A stretch of 64,000 nucleotides of DNA from Actinomadura sp. J1-007 (GTDB lineage Bacteria; Actinomycetota; Actinomycetes; Streptosporangiales; Streptosporangiaceae): contig NZ_WING01000002.1 in assembly GCF_009793335.1 (NCBI RefSeq), positions 124,001 through 188,000 on the forward strand, given 5' to 3'. The notes under the pieces are model-generated. The model searched no databases. It saw only the letters and a program-made list of their open reading frames with translations, and had not been told where the DNA came from. This document shows, piece after piece, positions 1 to 9,807 of this stretch (position 1 is the stretch's first letter; the number at the start of each line of letters is the position of its first letter). Position numbers and translations under genes: made by a program.

Positions 1-2545
1 GCACGCCGTGCACGCGGCGGTGCTCGGCCTCGGCGCGGGCCGCCCACGCGTGCCCCTCGAACCCGAGCCAGGCCCGCGGCACGCCGTCGTACGTCGCCGC
101 CACGGTCCGGCGCGCCAGCTCCAGCAGCCGGTCGGCGGCGGCCTCGGACCGGCGCGCCGCCTCGCCGTCCCCGGCCGCCCTGGCCCGCGCGGCGATCTCC
201 GCGTGCGCCCACAGCCCGGTGGTCGCGATCCGGATGTTGCCCGTCTCGTGCAGGTCGGCCCACTCCAGAACGGCCTCGACGTGCGCCAGCGCCGTGCCGG
301 GGTCGCCGCGCCACAGGAAGTGCTCGGCGGCGAGCCCCCGCGCGATGTAGGTCAGGAACGCGTCGGATGACCACAGCGGCTCGATCCACCGCAGCCGCTC
401 GTCCACGCTGGCGTCGCCGCGCGCGACCTCGTGGAACAGCGCGTACGCGGAGACCTGCGCCTCCGGCGGCCGGACGACCTGGACCCCGAAGTCCTCGGCG
501 AGCCGCTCGGCCCGCTGCCAGTCGCCCTTCGTGTAGGCGATCAGGTAGTGCAGGCACCGCAGCGTCGTGCCGAACGTGCTCCAGCCGAGCCCGTTCGCCA
601 TCGTCACCCGGATGCCGTCCTCGACCGCCGCCGCGGCCCCCACCAGGTCGCCGCGGTCGAACTTCGTCCGCGCGTAGTGGTACATCGCGCGCAGCGCCAC
701 CGGATGGTTGTCGTCGGCGAGCGCGAGGTCGCGGCCCCGCGCGAAGATCTCGGCGACGCTGTCGTCCGCCTCGCGCGACTCCCGGAACAGCCCGAGCGTG
801 ACCAGCGCGCTCGCCTCCGCGTCGCGGGCCCCGGCGGCGCGCGCCGCCGCGATGCTCTCCTCCGCGAACCCGGGCAGCAGGCCCTCGCGGTCGCGGTGCA
901 TCAGGCACCGCGCGTACGTGGCCATCGCGGCGGCCCGCTCGCTCGTCGGCGGGTCGGGGGGCAGCATCCCGACCGCCGTCCGCGCGATCTCCCTCGCCTC
1001 CTCGTCCTCGTCGGCCTCGCCGAGGTAGCTCGCGAGGTGCTCGCGGATCGTCACGCCGAGCCGCACGTCGGCCGGGTCGACCGCCTCCAGCAGCCGCCGC
1101 AGCCGCGACACCCCGCGGCGCAGCTCCCCGGCGCGCCCGTACGCGCGGACGGCGTAGAGCGAGAAGCGGATCCGGTCGGCGCCGGCGGTCTTCTCCGGGT
1201 CGGGCACCGCGTCCCACAGGGACAGCGCCTGGTCGTAGTGCTCGTACGCCTCGGCGGGCGCGCCCAGCCGGTCGGCCTCGTGCCCCGCCCGCACCGACGC
1301 GGCGAACGCGGCGGGCAGGTCGTGCGCGGCGAGGCTGTGGTGGGCCAGCTCGGCGGCGGAGCCGCGGCGGCCCGGCGGCATGTCGGCGAGCCTGCGCGCG
1401 AAGTCGGCGTGCAGGCGGGTCCGCTCGCCCGGCAGCAGGTCGGTGTCCACCGCCTCGCGGAGCAGCGCGTGCCGGAACGTGTAGCCCGCGGTGCCCTGCG
1501 GGACGAGGATCTGGTGCGAGACCACCTCGCGAAGCGCCTCCCCGACCGCGGCCTCGTCCAGCCCGGACACCTGCCGTACGAGCTCGTCGTCGATCCGCCG
1601 CCCGGCCACCGCCGCGACCCGCACGACCCGCTGCGCGTCCTCCGACAGCCTCTCGACCCGCGCGAGCAGCAGGTCGGCGAGCCCGGACGGCAGCTCCTCC
1701 CCGGTGCTGGTGGCCGCGAACAGCTCGCCCGCGTAGAACGGGTTGCCCTCCGACCGCTGGTGGACGCGCTCGACGACCTCGGCGGACGGCGCCGGCGCGG
1801 AGCCCGGCCCGCCTGCGGGGCCCGGGGCCCCGCTCCCGTGCGCGAGGGCGGTGAGGAACTCGGCGGTCTCGCCGGGCCCGAACGGCTTCAGATCGACGGA
1901 CGCGACGTTCGGCAGCCGCAGCAGCTCGGCGACCACGGACCGCAGCGGATGCCGCCGGTGCAGGTCGTCCGACCGGTACGTGCCGATCAGGCAGACCCGC
2001 TCGCGCTGGAGGACCCGGCTGAGGAAGGTCAGCAGGTGCCGGGTCGACCGGTCGGCCCAGTGCAGGTCCTCCAGGACGAGCAGGACGGGCCGTTCCTGGC
2101 CGAGCACGCCGAGCAGCCCGAGCGCGGCCCCGAAGAGCTGCTGCTGGCCGAGCTCGGCCGCGCTGTCGGGGCCGCCCTCGCCGTCCGGCAGGAGCCGCGC
2201 GAGCACCGGCCGGGCGTCGAGCGCGGCCCGCACGGCGGCGGACTCCTCGGACCCGGCGCGCGCGGCCGTCCAGAGCGCGTCGGTGAGCGGCAGGTACGGC
2301 ATGCTCTCGCCGAGCTCGGCGCACTGCCCGACGAGGACGGCGCAGCCCCGCTCCCGGGCCGCCCGGGTGAGGGCGCCGACCAGGTAGGACTTGCCGACCC
2401 CCGCGTCGCCGCTGACGAGGACGACCCCGGCGCTCCCGGCGGCGGCGCGGTCGAGCGCCGCGGTCAGCTCGCGCAGCTCGTCCGCCCTGCCGATCAGCAC
2501 GGGGCCGCCGCGTGGACGGGGGGAGGTGTCAGGGCCATGTCGCAC
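1..2545 (-). CDS. LAL-type (LuxR family) AAA-ATPase transcriptional regulator, partial
   Basis: Incomplete at the left edge: about 848 residues are visible and the C-terminal part, where this family carries its LuxR helix-turn-helix, lies outside. The N-terminal NTPase domain is clear: it opens with VLIGRADELRELTAAL, has Walker A GDAGVGKS at about residues 46-53 and a Walker B-like VLLVLEDLHWAD further on. The rest is a long Ala/Arg/Glu-rich helical repeat region of the TPR type. I start at the GTG because AGGTGGGA lies just upstream; the ATG at 2538 is in another frame and stops after 14 codons. Such proteins are cytoplasmic, signal- and ATP-dependent activators. Target genes cannot be told. 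Domain family is sure; its ligand is unknown. Confidence 0.85.
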   Translation of the reverse strand, partial: MRHGPDTSPRPRGGPVLIGRADELRELTAALDRAAAGSAGVVLVSGDAGVGKSYLVGALTRAARERGCAVLVGQCAELGESMPYLPLTDALWTAARAGSEESAAVRAALDARPVLARLLPDGEGGPDSAAELGQQQLFGAALGLLGVLGQERPVLLVLEDLHWADRSTRHLLTFLSRVLQRERVCLIGTYRSDDLHRRHPLRSVVAELLRLPNVASVDLKPFGPGETAEFLTALAHGSGAPGPAGGPGSAPAPSAEVVERVHQRSEGNPFYAGELFAATSTGEELPSGLADLLLARVERLSEDAQRVVRVAAVAGRRIDDELVRQVSGLDEAAVGEALREVVSHQILVPQGTAGYTFRHALLREAVDTDLLPGERTRLHADFARRLADMPPGRRGSAAELAHHSLAAHDLPAAFAASVRAGHEADRLGAPAEAYEHYDQALSLWDAVPDPEKTAGADRIRFSLYAVRAYGRAGELRRGVSRLRRLLEAVDPADVRLGVTIREHLASYLGEADEDEEAREIARTAVGMLPPDPPTSERAAAMATYARCLMHRDREGLLPGFAEESIAAARAAGARDAEASALVTLGLFRESREADDSVAEIFARGRDLALADDNHPVALRAMYHYARTKFDRGDLVGAAAAVEDGIRVTMANGLGWSTFGTTLRCLHYLIAYTKGDWQRAERLAEDFGVQVVRPPEAQVSAYALFHEVARGDASVDERLRWIEPLWSSDAFLTYIARGLAAEHFLWRGDPGTALAHVEAVLEWADLHETGNIRIATTGLWAHAEIAARARAAGDGEAARRSEAAADRLLELARRTVAATYDGVPRAWLGFEGHAWAARAEAEHRRVHGV

Positions 2546-2634
2546 AGTATCCCACCTGGTGAGGACATGGACGGGCCCCCGGGCCCAGGCGGGGTCGGAC
2601 CTGGGGGCCGGGGGCCCGGAGCGTGCGGGCCGGT

Positions 2635-2666
2635 CGGCTCGTCAGCTCATCGGCTCGTCAGCTCAT
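2635..2666. repeat. two tandem copies of a 16-bp unit
   Basis: CGGCTCGTCAGCTCAT occurs twice in a row, 2635-2650 and 2651-2666. The repeat spans the last codons and stop of the glycosyltransferase gene, so it probably arose by slippage. No function is apparent. Confidence 0.7.
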
Positions 2667-3994
2667 CAGCGCGCCGGCGAGTCCGGAGCGGTCGGCCGCG
2701 GCGGCGTCCTCGCCGAACTCCTCGCCCGAGGCGGTGTCGGAGGCGGACTCGGCGTCGGCGTCGGCCTCGTCCGCGGCGGCCTCGGCCGGGTCCTCCTCGA
2801 CGACCGGCTCGGGCAGGAGCCTGGCGTACTGCCGCAGGGTCTCGGCGGCGACGCGGTCCCAGGAGTAGCGGGACCGGGCGCGGTCGCCGGCGGCGATGGA
2901 GTAGCCGTGCAGCGTGGTCTCCTCGGCGAGCAGGCGGCGGATCTCGCGGGCGATCGCCACGGGCCGCCCGGCCGGGACGTGCAGCCCGGTGATCTTGTCG
3001 AGGACCTCGTCGGCGCTGCCGCCCGCGGGCGTCGCGACGACCGGGACGCCGCAGGCCATGGCCTCCAGCGGCGCGGTGGGGGAGGGCTGGTGGGGGACAG
3101 GCACAGCGCCAGCCGGGCCGTGCGCAGGAGCTTCGGCACCGACCTGCGGGGCAGCCGGCCGAGGAAGATCACGCGGTCGGCGACGTGCAGCTCCTTGGCC
3201 AGCAGCCGCAGCCGGTGCACGACCGGGTCGTTCTCCAGGTCCTCGCGGGCCGGGCCGCCCGCGACCGCCAGCTCGGCGTCCGGGACGTGGGCCAGCGCGC
3301 GGACGGCGGTGGCGACGTCGCCGGCCTCCAGGTCGCGGCAGACCATCACCAGGCGCTCGCGGTCGCCGCGCGGCATGGCGGGCCCGTTCTGGGCGAACTG
3401 CTCGGCGTCCACCCCGTACGGCACGACGGCGATCTTCTTGCGCGGCACGCCCATCCGCACCGCCTCGTCGGCCTCGTCGGAGTGCCCGGCGAGCACGGCG
3501 TCCGAGCCGCGCCCGATCGCCTTCTCCAGCCGGGCCCGCGCGGGGTGCACCGGGCGTCCGGCGCGCCGCTCGCTCAGCGCGAGGCCGTGGTTGCTCTGCA
3601 CGAACGGGATGTCGAGCTCGCGGGCGACGGCGCAGGCCGCGAGGCCCGCGACCCAGCCGTGCGCGTGCACGACGTCGGGCCGCCCGGCGCCGCTCCAGCG
3701 CCTGCGCAGCCCGTCGGCGAAGTCGCGGACGTGGTCGAGCGCCTCGGCGTCGCGCAGCGGCCGCGCGGGGCCCGCGTCGATGTACTGGAGCGCGGCGCCG
3801 GGCCCGAGCCTGGTGCGGGTGCGCGCGGCGCCGTCCTGCCGCCGCGCGAAGACCGTGACGTGGTTGCCCTGTTCGTAGTCCCGCGAGGGGCGTGCCAGTG
3901 CCCGGGCGAGTTCACGGACGTGGATCGTGCTCGCGTGCTCGCCGTCGAGGTCGGAGGCGGACACGAGGGCGATGTTGAGAGGCTGGTGCTGCAT
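2658..3994 (-). pseudogene. family 4 glycosyltransferase, frame-shifted
   Basis: Cytoplasmic GT-B glycosyltransferase related to sucrose-phosphate synthase/GT4 enzymes. The N-terminal domain begins MQHQPLNIALVSASDLDGEH, contains PDVVHAHGW and the linker VVPYGVD, and reads well to about residue 297 (RLALCLS). The frame then breaks; in the next frame the expected GT4 donor-site block continues as PSPTAPLEAMACGVPVVATP and runs to the stop at 2658. One extra C in the C run at 3092-3096 would restore a single protein of about 445 residues. The C-terminal tail is acidic (Glu/Asp/Ala). Either a recent pseudogene or a base-calling error; the latter seems likelier because both halves are well conserved. 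Acceptor and donor sugars are unknown. Confidence 0.8.
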
Positions 3995-4245
3995 GACGAG
4001 TCCTCCGGCTTGGCACAGGGGTGGCCTGGAGGTATCTGCGTCTTAGACACCGCTCGCCTCATTGTCTATCCGCCGGGGTACCGGACGAAACCTTCCGGCC
4101 CCGATCCGCACGCCGAACGGGCGCGGACGCAAGGGAACCGTGGCCTCCGCCGCCACGTCCCAGAATCATGCGTTTTCCGCGCTCTAGCCCCGAAAAGCCC
4201 TGCTCTGTCCCGCCCGCGGGACGGTCGGACGCCCCGCCGATCAGA

Positions 4246-5568
4246 GTGACGGGACTCACAGGAGACCGACGTTCCCGGAGGGCGCTGCGCGGGGCCGCGG
4301 CGGCGTCCGCCCTCACCGCCGCGGGGCTGGCGGCGGCGTGCGGAGCCCCGGCGCAGGAGGCCGAGGTCCTGCGGGCGGCCCCGCTGAACGTTCCGGCGGG
4401 CGATCCGAGGGCCGCCGCGCGGGGCGACACGGCGTTCGGGCTGGACGTGCTGGACGCCTGGTGCCGTAAGGACCCATCGGCCAACGTGGTGCTGTCACCC
4501 AGCAGTGTCGCGAGCGGCCTCGGCATGGTCTACCTGGGCGCGAAGGGCGAGACCGCCCGGACGATGGCCCGCGCCCTGCACCTGCCCGGCGGCGGCGCCG
4601 GGTCCGCGGACCCCGCGGGCGCGCTCCCCGCGCTCCGCGCCCGCGACCAGGCGCTCAGGGGCCTGAACGGCAAGAACGTCACCGTCAGCACCACCGACCA
4701 GGTGTGGTCCGACAAGGCGCTGAAGCCGGACGACGCGTACCTCTCCCGCGTCGCGACCGGCTACGGCGCCGTCCTGAAGCAGCTCGACATCCGGGCCGAT
4801 CCCGAGGGCGCGCGCCGTACGATCAACGACGGGGTCGAGCGGGCCACGCAGGGCAAGATCTCCGATCTCCTCCCGTCCGGCGCTGTGGACGACGACACCG
4901 GCTGGGTGCTCACCGACGCGACCTACCTCAAGGCCCGCTGGGCGGGGGAGTTCAAGCGCTCGGAAACCGCTCCCGAACGGTTCACCACCGCGGCGGGCCG
5001 GACGATCCGGACCCCGATGATGAGCCGGGGCGGCACGTACGGGTACGCCCGCGCCAGGGGTTGGACGGCCGTGGACCTCCCGTACGTCGGCGGACGCCTC
5101 AGCATGACCGCCCTGCTGCCGGACGCGCCCCGTACCGCGAAGCCGCAGGCGCAGGCGCGGCCCGCATGCCCCGCGATCGACGCCCGCGCGATCGGCGAGA
5201 TCACCGCCGCGCTCGCGCCCGAACGGGTGGAGCTGGAGATCCCCAAGGTCGAGCTGCGCGCCAAGGCCGACCTGAGACCGATCCTCACCGGGCTCGGGAT
5301 GGGAAGCCTGTTCACCGCCCCCGACCTGACGGGCCTCTCGCCCAAGGCCACTCGCCTGTCATTCGTCGTCCACGCCGCGACCCTGCTGGTGGACGAGAAG
5401 GGCACCGAGGCCGCCGCCGCGACGGGCAGCGGCGTGCAGGCCGGGTCCGCGCCCGCGCCCGCCCCGCGCGAGGTGACGTTCGACCGCCCCTACCTGCTGC
5501 TGGTCAGGGACGTCCGCACCGGCGAGCCGCTCTTCCTGGCGCGGGTGGCGGACCCCTCCAGGAGTTGA
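4246..5568 (+). CDS. secreted serpin-family serine protease inhibitor
   Basis: Serpin fold protein of about 440 residues, near the usual length. Family features seen: NVVLSPSSVASGLGMVYLGAKGET near the start, the central FNDATYLKA-like WVLTDATYLKARW, FVVHAATLLVDEKGTEAAAATG as the reactive-loop hinge (the small residues predict an inhibitory serpin), and FDRPYLLLVRD at the end. From the GTG at 4246 the N-terminus is Arg-rich, then a hydrophobic Ala/Leu stretch ending in Leu-Ala-Ala-Ala-Cys, so export as a lipoprotein or secreted protein is likely. An ATG at 4168 and a GTG at 4021 are alternative starts, but they put a long hydrophilic leader before the signal. The target protease is unknown; the loop after the hinge is short and Ala/Pro-rich. 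Confidence 0.85.
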   Translation: MTGLTGDRRSRRALRGAAAASALTAAGLAAACGAPAQEAEVLRAAPLNVPAGDPRAAARGDTAFGLDVLDAWCRKDPSANVVLSPSSVASGLGMVYLGAKGETARTMARALHLPGGGAGSADPAGALPALRARDQALRGLNGKNVTVSTTDQVWSDKALKPDDAYLSRVATGYGAVLKQLDIRADPEGARRTINDGVERATQGKISDLLPSGAVDDDTGWVLTDATYLKARWAGEFKRSETAPERFTTAAGRTIRTPMMSRGGTYGYARARGWTAVDLPYVGGRLSMTALLPDAPRTAKPQAQARPACPAIDARAIGEITAALAPERVELEIPKVELRAKADLRPILTGLGMGSLFTAPDLTGLSPKATRLSFVVHAATLLVDEKGTEAAAATGSGVQAGSAPAPAPREVTFDRPYLLLVRDVRTGEPLFLARVADPSRS

Positions 5569-5590
5569 CGCGGCCGGGATAATCGCGCCC

Positions 5591-6259
5591 GTGGACGAGG
5601 AACGTGTGTGGTACGTGGCGTACGGCTCCAACCTCTACACGAGCCGTTTCGCCTGCTATCTCGCCGGAGGGCGTCCCGAGGGCGGCGCGCGCCACTACAC
5701 CGGCTGCCGCGACCCGCGCCCCGCCCGCGCCGTACGGGCCGTCACACTGCCCGGCGGGATCTTCTTCGCTCTCACGTCGCTGACGTGGGGCGGCGGGATG
5801 GCGTTCTACGATCCCGCGCTCCCCGGGCGCGCCCCCGCCCGCGCGTACCTGCTGTCCGCGCAGCAGTTCTGCGACGTCATGGCGCAGGAGATGCGCCGCG
5901 AGGTCGGCGCGGACCCGGACCTGTCGGAGGTCCTCGCCGCGGGCCGCCAGCGCCTCGGGCCCGGCCGGTACGAGACCGTCCTCAAGGTCGGGCAGCGCGA
6001 CGGCCACCCGATGCTCACGTTCACCTCGCCCGACGGCGCGGAGCGGGCCGAGCTGAACGCGCCCACCGCCCCGTACCTCACCATGCTCGGCAACGGCCTG
6101 CGCGAGGCGCACGGCTGGACCGCCGACCGCGCCGCCGCCTACCTCGGCGCCCGCCCCGGCGCCGCGGGCGCGTGGGACCCGCCCGCCATCTCCGCGCTCC
6201 TGACCGCCGCCGCGAGCCCGGCCGCGGCGGACGGCGCGGGCGGTCCCGCGCTCCCGTGA
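5591..6259 (+). CDS. gamma-glutamylcyclotransferase-fold protein
   Basis: A 222-residue cytoplasmic protein opening with VWYVAYGSNLYTSRFACYL. The YGSN motif at the N-terminus is the substrate-binding loop of the GGCT/BtrG-like fold, and the following Gly-rich beta segments fit. Homologues in actinomycetes are often mislabelled histone deacetylase; nothing here supports that. It starts at a GTG 22 bases after the serpin stop, so the two may be co-transcribed. The C-terminal 30 residues are Ala-rich and probably disordered. The substrate is not known; a gamma-glutamyl-amine is only an analogy. Confidence 0.65.
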   Translation: MDEERVWYVAYGSNLYTSRFACYLAGGRPEGGARHYTGCRDPRPARAVRAVTLPGGIFFALTSLTWGGGMAFYDPALPGRAPARAYLLSAQQFCDVMAQEMRREVGADPDLSEVLAAGRQRLGPGRYETVLKVGQRDGHPMLTFTSPDGAERAELNAPTAPYLTMLGNGLREAHGWTADRAAAYLGARPGAAGAWDPPAISALLTAAASPAAADGAGGPALP

Positions 6260-6316
6260 CGGCCGTCTCCTCCGCCGGCCCTGGGCACGCCGGCGGGCGG
6301 CCGGTAGCGTCGGGCC

Positions 6317-6781
6317 ATGGCGATGAACGTCGGTGACGTGGTCGATGACTTCGAGCTGCCGGACGAGACGGGCGAGCGGCGGACGCTGAGCGGGCTGCTG
6401 GAGAAGGGGCCCGTGGTCCTGTTCTTCTACCCCGCCGCGATGACGCCGGGCTGCACGTCCGAGGCGTGCCACTTCCGCGACCTCGCGGCCGAGCTGGCCG
6501 AGGCCGGCGCGCACCCGGTCGGCGTGAGCGCCGACCCGGTCGGCAAGCAGAAGGAGTTCGCCGACAAGCACGGGTTCGGCTACCCGCTGCTGTCCGACCC
6601 GGACGGCGAGGTCCGCGCCCGGTTCGGCGTGAAGCGCGGCATCGCGCTGCTGCCGACCCGCCGCCAGACGTTCGTCATCGACACCGACCGGCGGGTCCTG
6701 GAGGTCGTCAAGAGCGAGGTCCGCATGAACGTGCACGCCGACCGCGCCCTCGCCGCCCTCCGCGCCCGCCGGAGGACCTGA
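6317..6781 (+). CDS. bcp: thioredoxin-dependent peroxiredoxin, BCP type
   Basis: Reduces hydrogen peroxide and alkyl hydroperoxides with electrons from thioredoxin in the cytoplasm. The 154-residue length is normal for BCP. The peroxidatic site is in FYPAAMTPGCTSEACHFRD: Cys46 in the P-x-x-x-T/S-x-x-C context and Cys51 five residues later as likely resolving cysteine (atypical 2-Cys BCP). The C-terminal half has LLSDPDGEVRARFGV and TFVIDTDRRV, typical of AhpC/TSA proteins. ATG start in a normal context. It is convergent with the CocE-like hydrolase gene. Confidence 0.93.
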   Translation: MAMNVGDVVDDFELPDETGERRTLSGLLEKGPVVLFFYPAAMTPGCTSEACHFRDLAAELAEAGAHPVGVSADPVGKQKEFADKHGFGYPLLSDPDGEVRARFGVKRGIALLPTRRQTFVIDTDRRVLEVVKSEVRMNVHADRALAALRARRRT

Positions 6782-6823
6782 CCGGGCCCCGGCCCGGACC
6801 CGCGGCGCTGGCGCGCGGGGGCG

Positions 6824-8484
6824 TCAGGCCGGGGTGGCCGACGGGGCGCCGGGGCGTCGGCGGGCACGACCGGGAGGGTGATCGACGAGGCGCGGCCGGG
6901 GGAGTGGAAGATCTCCTGGGAGGCGGTGAGCATCGCGGTGGCGGTGCCGATCGGCTCGCCCGTGCCGGGGTTGCGGGCGACGCGCGGGTACGCGCCGCTG
7001 GCGATCTGGACGCGGATCCGGTGGCCGCTGCGGAAGCGGTGCCCGGCGGGCCACAGCTCCACCGCCACGCGCCGCACCCCGTCGCCGTCGGCCTCCGGCG
7101 TGCCGGGGACGAGCCGCCGCATCCCCTCGCACAGGTTGAGCGACGCGCCGTCCGGCGCCACGTCGCAGAGCCGCACGACGAAGTCGGTGTGCTCGCGGTC
7201 GGACCGGATGAACAGGTCGGCGGTGACCGGTCCGATGATCTCCAGGTCGTCCGCCAGCACCGCGGAGGTGTAGGTGAGCACGTCGCGGCGGCGTTCGAGG
7301 CGGCGCTGGTCGGCGACCGGGTGGTTGTCGCCGAGCAGGGTGGGCCCGCCGAGGAACGGCGTCGGGTGCTCGGGGTCGTACCGGTACGTGCCGGGCGGCG
7401 ACTCGGGCGGCTCGGCGGGCGCGAGCGCCCCGCCCGGCTGGAGGCGCCAGCGCTCCTCGCGCATCCCGGGCACCGGCCAGTCGGGGAACTCCCGCCACTC
7501 GCCCGCGCCGGTGATGTGCAGCCGCACAGGCAGCTCGCGAAGCTCGGACGGGTCGTCCAGCAGGTGCGCGCGGAACCAGCTCAGCGACTCGCCGACCGAG
7601 CCGCGCATCATGCGCTGGTCGGCGTGGAACCACGGGCCGATCGTTAGGTACGGGCGGTGCCCGGCCGCGCGCAGCGCCGCGTAGTCCTTGAGCTGCCAGG
7701 GCAGGAAGATGTCGTACCAGCCGCCGGTCATGTTGACCGGCGCGCGCACCTCGGAGACGGTCGGGCTGAAGTCGCGCCGGTCCCAGAACGGGGTGTCGGG
7801 GCCGTTCACCAGCAGGTCCTGGAAGAAGCGCTGCTGCTCGCCGGTCGCGAGGCGGTCGAGCTCGGCGAGCGGGCGGCCCGACAGCGCGGCGCGGCGGGCG
7901 CGGCGCGGCGACATGATCCCGGTGGTGATGCCCGACAGCGGGTGCTTCATCCGGGCCGTGAGGTCGACCCAGATCAGCGCCGACTCCAGCGCGAACGTGC
8001 CGCCGACGTTGACCGCGTCGCGGAACGTCGAGGCCGTCACCTGCATCGACAGCGCCTTCAGCTCGGGCCCGGCCTCGGCGGCGACGGCCCACTGCACGTA
8101 CCCGAGGTAGCTCGGCCCGTGCATGGCGAACGTGCCGCCGAACCACGGCTGCTCCCTCAGCCACGCGATGGTGGCGAGGCCGTCCTCGCGCTCGTCGAGC
8201 GGCTCGAAGACCCCGCCCGACCCGAAGCCGCCGCGCACGCTCTGCACCACGGCCTGGAACCCGTGCGAGGCGAACGCCTGCCCGCACATCAGCCCGAACG
8301 GCCCGCGCCGCCCGTACGGCGAGCGGACGAGCACGGTCGGCGGGCGCTCGACGCCGACGGGCGCGTGCCGGTCGGCGAGCAGCACGACCCCGTCGCCGGT
8401 CGGCACCTCCAGGTCCCGTTCGACGGTCACCCGGTGGGGGCCGTTCCGCAGTCCCAGCGCCGCGACCCCCAGACGGCGCATCAT
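6824..8484 (-). CDS. CocE/NonD family alpha/beta hydrolase (X-Pro dipeptidyl-peptidase type)
   Basis: Serine hydrolase of about 550 residues. The N-terminal catalytic domain contains VLVRSPYGRRG and the nucleophile elbow GPSYLGYVQW; WYDIF and GPWFHAD are typical of the acid and histidine regions. The C-terminal half is the jelly-roll domain (VTADLFIRSDREHTDFVVRL, then RIRVQIASGAYPR). I prefer the ATG at 8484, preceded by a GGTAGG; GTG 8499 is possible. As sequenced, the frame does not stop at 6824 but runs to 6580, 200 bases into the peroxiredoxin gene, giving a basic nonsense tail. One extra C in the C run near 6847 would end it at the TGA at 6824. Substrate (ester or acyl peptide) unknown. 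Confidence 0.82.
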
Positions 8485-8707
8485 TCCCACGCCTACCACC
8501 CGATCGATCGTAGACGGCGCCGCCCGCGGCGGAGACGGCGACCGTGCCCGGGGACGCCACGGGGTTCACTACGATCGGGCGATATCCGGACCAGCCTGGC
8601 AAAGCGAACAATCGCGGCGTACGCCAGTATCACGGGCGCCCGCGGGCGCCCGGAGGGAGAGATCCACACCATGCCCGAGTCGCCGGCGCGTGGGCGCGAG
8701 GTGCGTC

Positions 8708-9766
8708 ATGCCTGATCATCTGCAGTGGAGGGACGTCATCGCGGCGGCCGTCATCATGGTGGTCGCGCTCGCCATCGCGGTCGTGCTGCGGCTGCTGACC
8801 TCCCGGCTGTTCAAGCGCGCCGGGGACACCCGCTGGGCCTGGGACGACCTGGCCGCGCGCCTGATCCGCGACCTCGCCGTGCCGGTCGCGGTGCTGACCG
8901 GTGCGTGGGCCGCCGCGAACGTCCTGGACCTGCGGCGCGGCACCCTCGACGTCACCGCCAAGGTGCTGACCGCGCTGACCATCTTCGCGGTGTCGCTGGC
9001 CCTCGCCCGGCTGATCGCCGGCGTGGTCACCTCCGTCGCGCTCGGCCGCCAGGGCGTCGCGGGCAACGTCACGATCTTCGCCAACATCACGCGCGTCATC
9101 GTCCTCGGCGTCGGTGTGCTGATCATGCTCCAGAGCCTCGGGGTGTCGATCACGCCGCTGCTCGGCGCCCTCGGCGTCGGCGGCCTCGCGGTCGCGCTCG
9201 CCCTCCAGGACACCCTCGCCAACCTGTTCGCGGGCGTGCACGTGCTCGCCTCGAAGACGATCGAGCCCGGCGACTACATCCGGCTGAGCAGCGGCCAGGA
9301 GGGCTACGTCGTCGACATCAACTGGCGCAACACCTCGATCCGCACCCTGTCGGACAACATCGAGGTGATCCCGAACGCGCGGTTCTCCGACACGATCCTC
9401 ACCAACTACCACCGCCCCGCGCAGGACATGTCCCTGCTGCTCCAGGCGAGCGTCGCGTACGAGAACGACCTGGACGAGGTCGAGCGCATCGCGACCGAGG
9501 TCGGCGAGGAGGTCATGGCCGAGGTCGAGGGCGGCGTGAAGGAGGCCGAGATCCTCGTCCGCTTCCACACCTTCGCGGAGTCGGCCATCAACTTCACCGT
9601 CATCCTGCGCACCAGCGAGTTCGGCGACCAGTTCCGCATCAAGCACGAGTTCTTCAAGCGCCTGCACCGCCGCTTCCGGGAGGAGGGCATGGAGATCCCG
9701 TATCCGCGGCGCAGGGTGATGCTCCCCGACGGTGCGAAGCCCCTCGACCTGACCTCCCTGGACTGA
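8708..9766 (+). CDS. mechanosensitive ion channel of the MscS family
   Basis: Membrane channel that opens under membrane tension and releases solutes on hypo-osmotic shock. Of 352 residues, the first 170 hold four or five hydrophobic segments; the pore-lining helix TM3 is the Gly/Ala-rich LLGALGVGGLAVALALQDTL. The cytoplasmic beta domain follows with GDYIRL, GYVVDINWRNTSIRTLSDN and VIPNARF, all typical of MscS, and the end is a mixed alpha/beta tail. The ATG at 8708 has AGGTG seven bases upstream. No obvious partner genes; it converges with the HATPase gene downstream. Confidence 0.92.
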   Translation: MPDHLQWRDVIAAAVIMVVALAIAVVLRLLTSRLFKRAGDTRWAWDDLAARLIRDLAVPVAVLTGAWAAANVLDLRRGTLDVTAKVLTALTIFAVSLALARLIAGVVTSVALGRQGVAGNVTIFANITRVIVLGVGVLIMLQSLGVSITPLLGALGVGGLAVALALQDTLANLFAGVHVLASKTIEPGDYIRLSSGQEGYVVDINWRNTSIRTLSDNIEVIPNARFSDTILTNYHRPAQDMSLLLQASVAYENDLDEVERIATEVGEEVMAEVEGGVKEAEILVRFHTFAESAINFTVILRTSEFGDQFRIKHEFFKRLHRRFREEGMEIPYPRRRVMLPDGAKPLDLTSLD

Positions 9767-9807
9767 CCGGGCCGTGTGCCGTGGGCCGCGTGCCGCGCGG
9801 GTCCGGG

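Noticed and set aside
431..2992. Long open frame of 853 codons on the + strand
   Set aside because: Arg/Pro/Gly-rich text without domains, antisense to the LAL regulator that has clear Walker motifs; a by-product of high GC.
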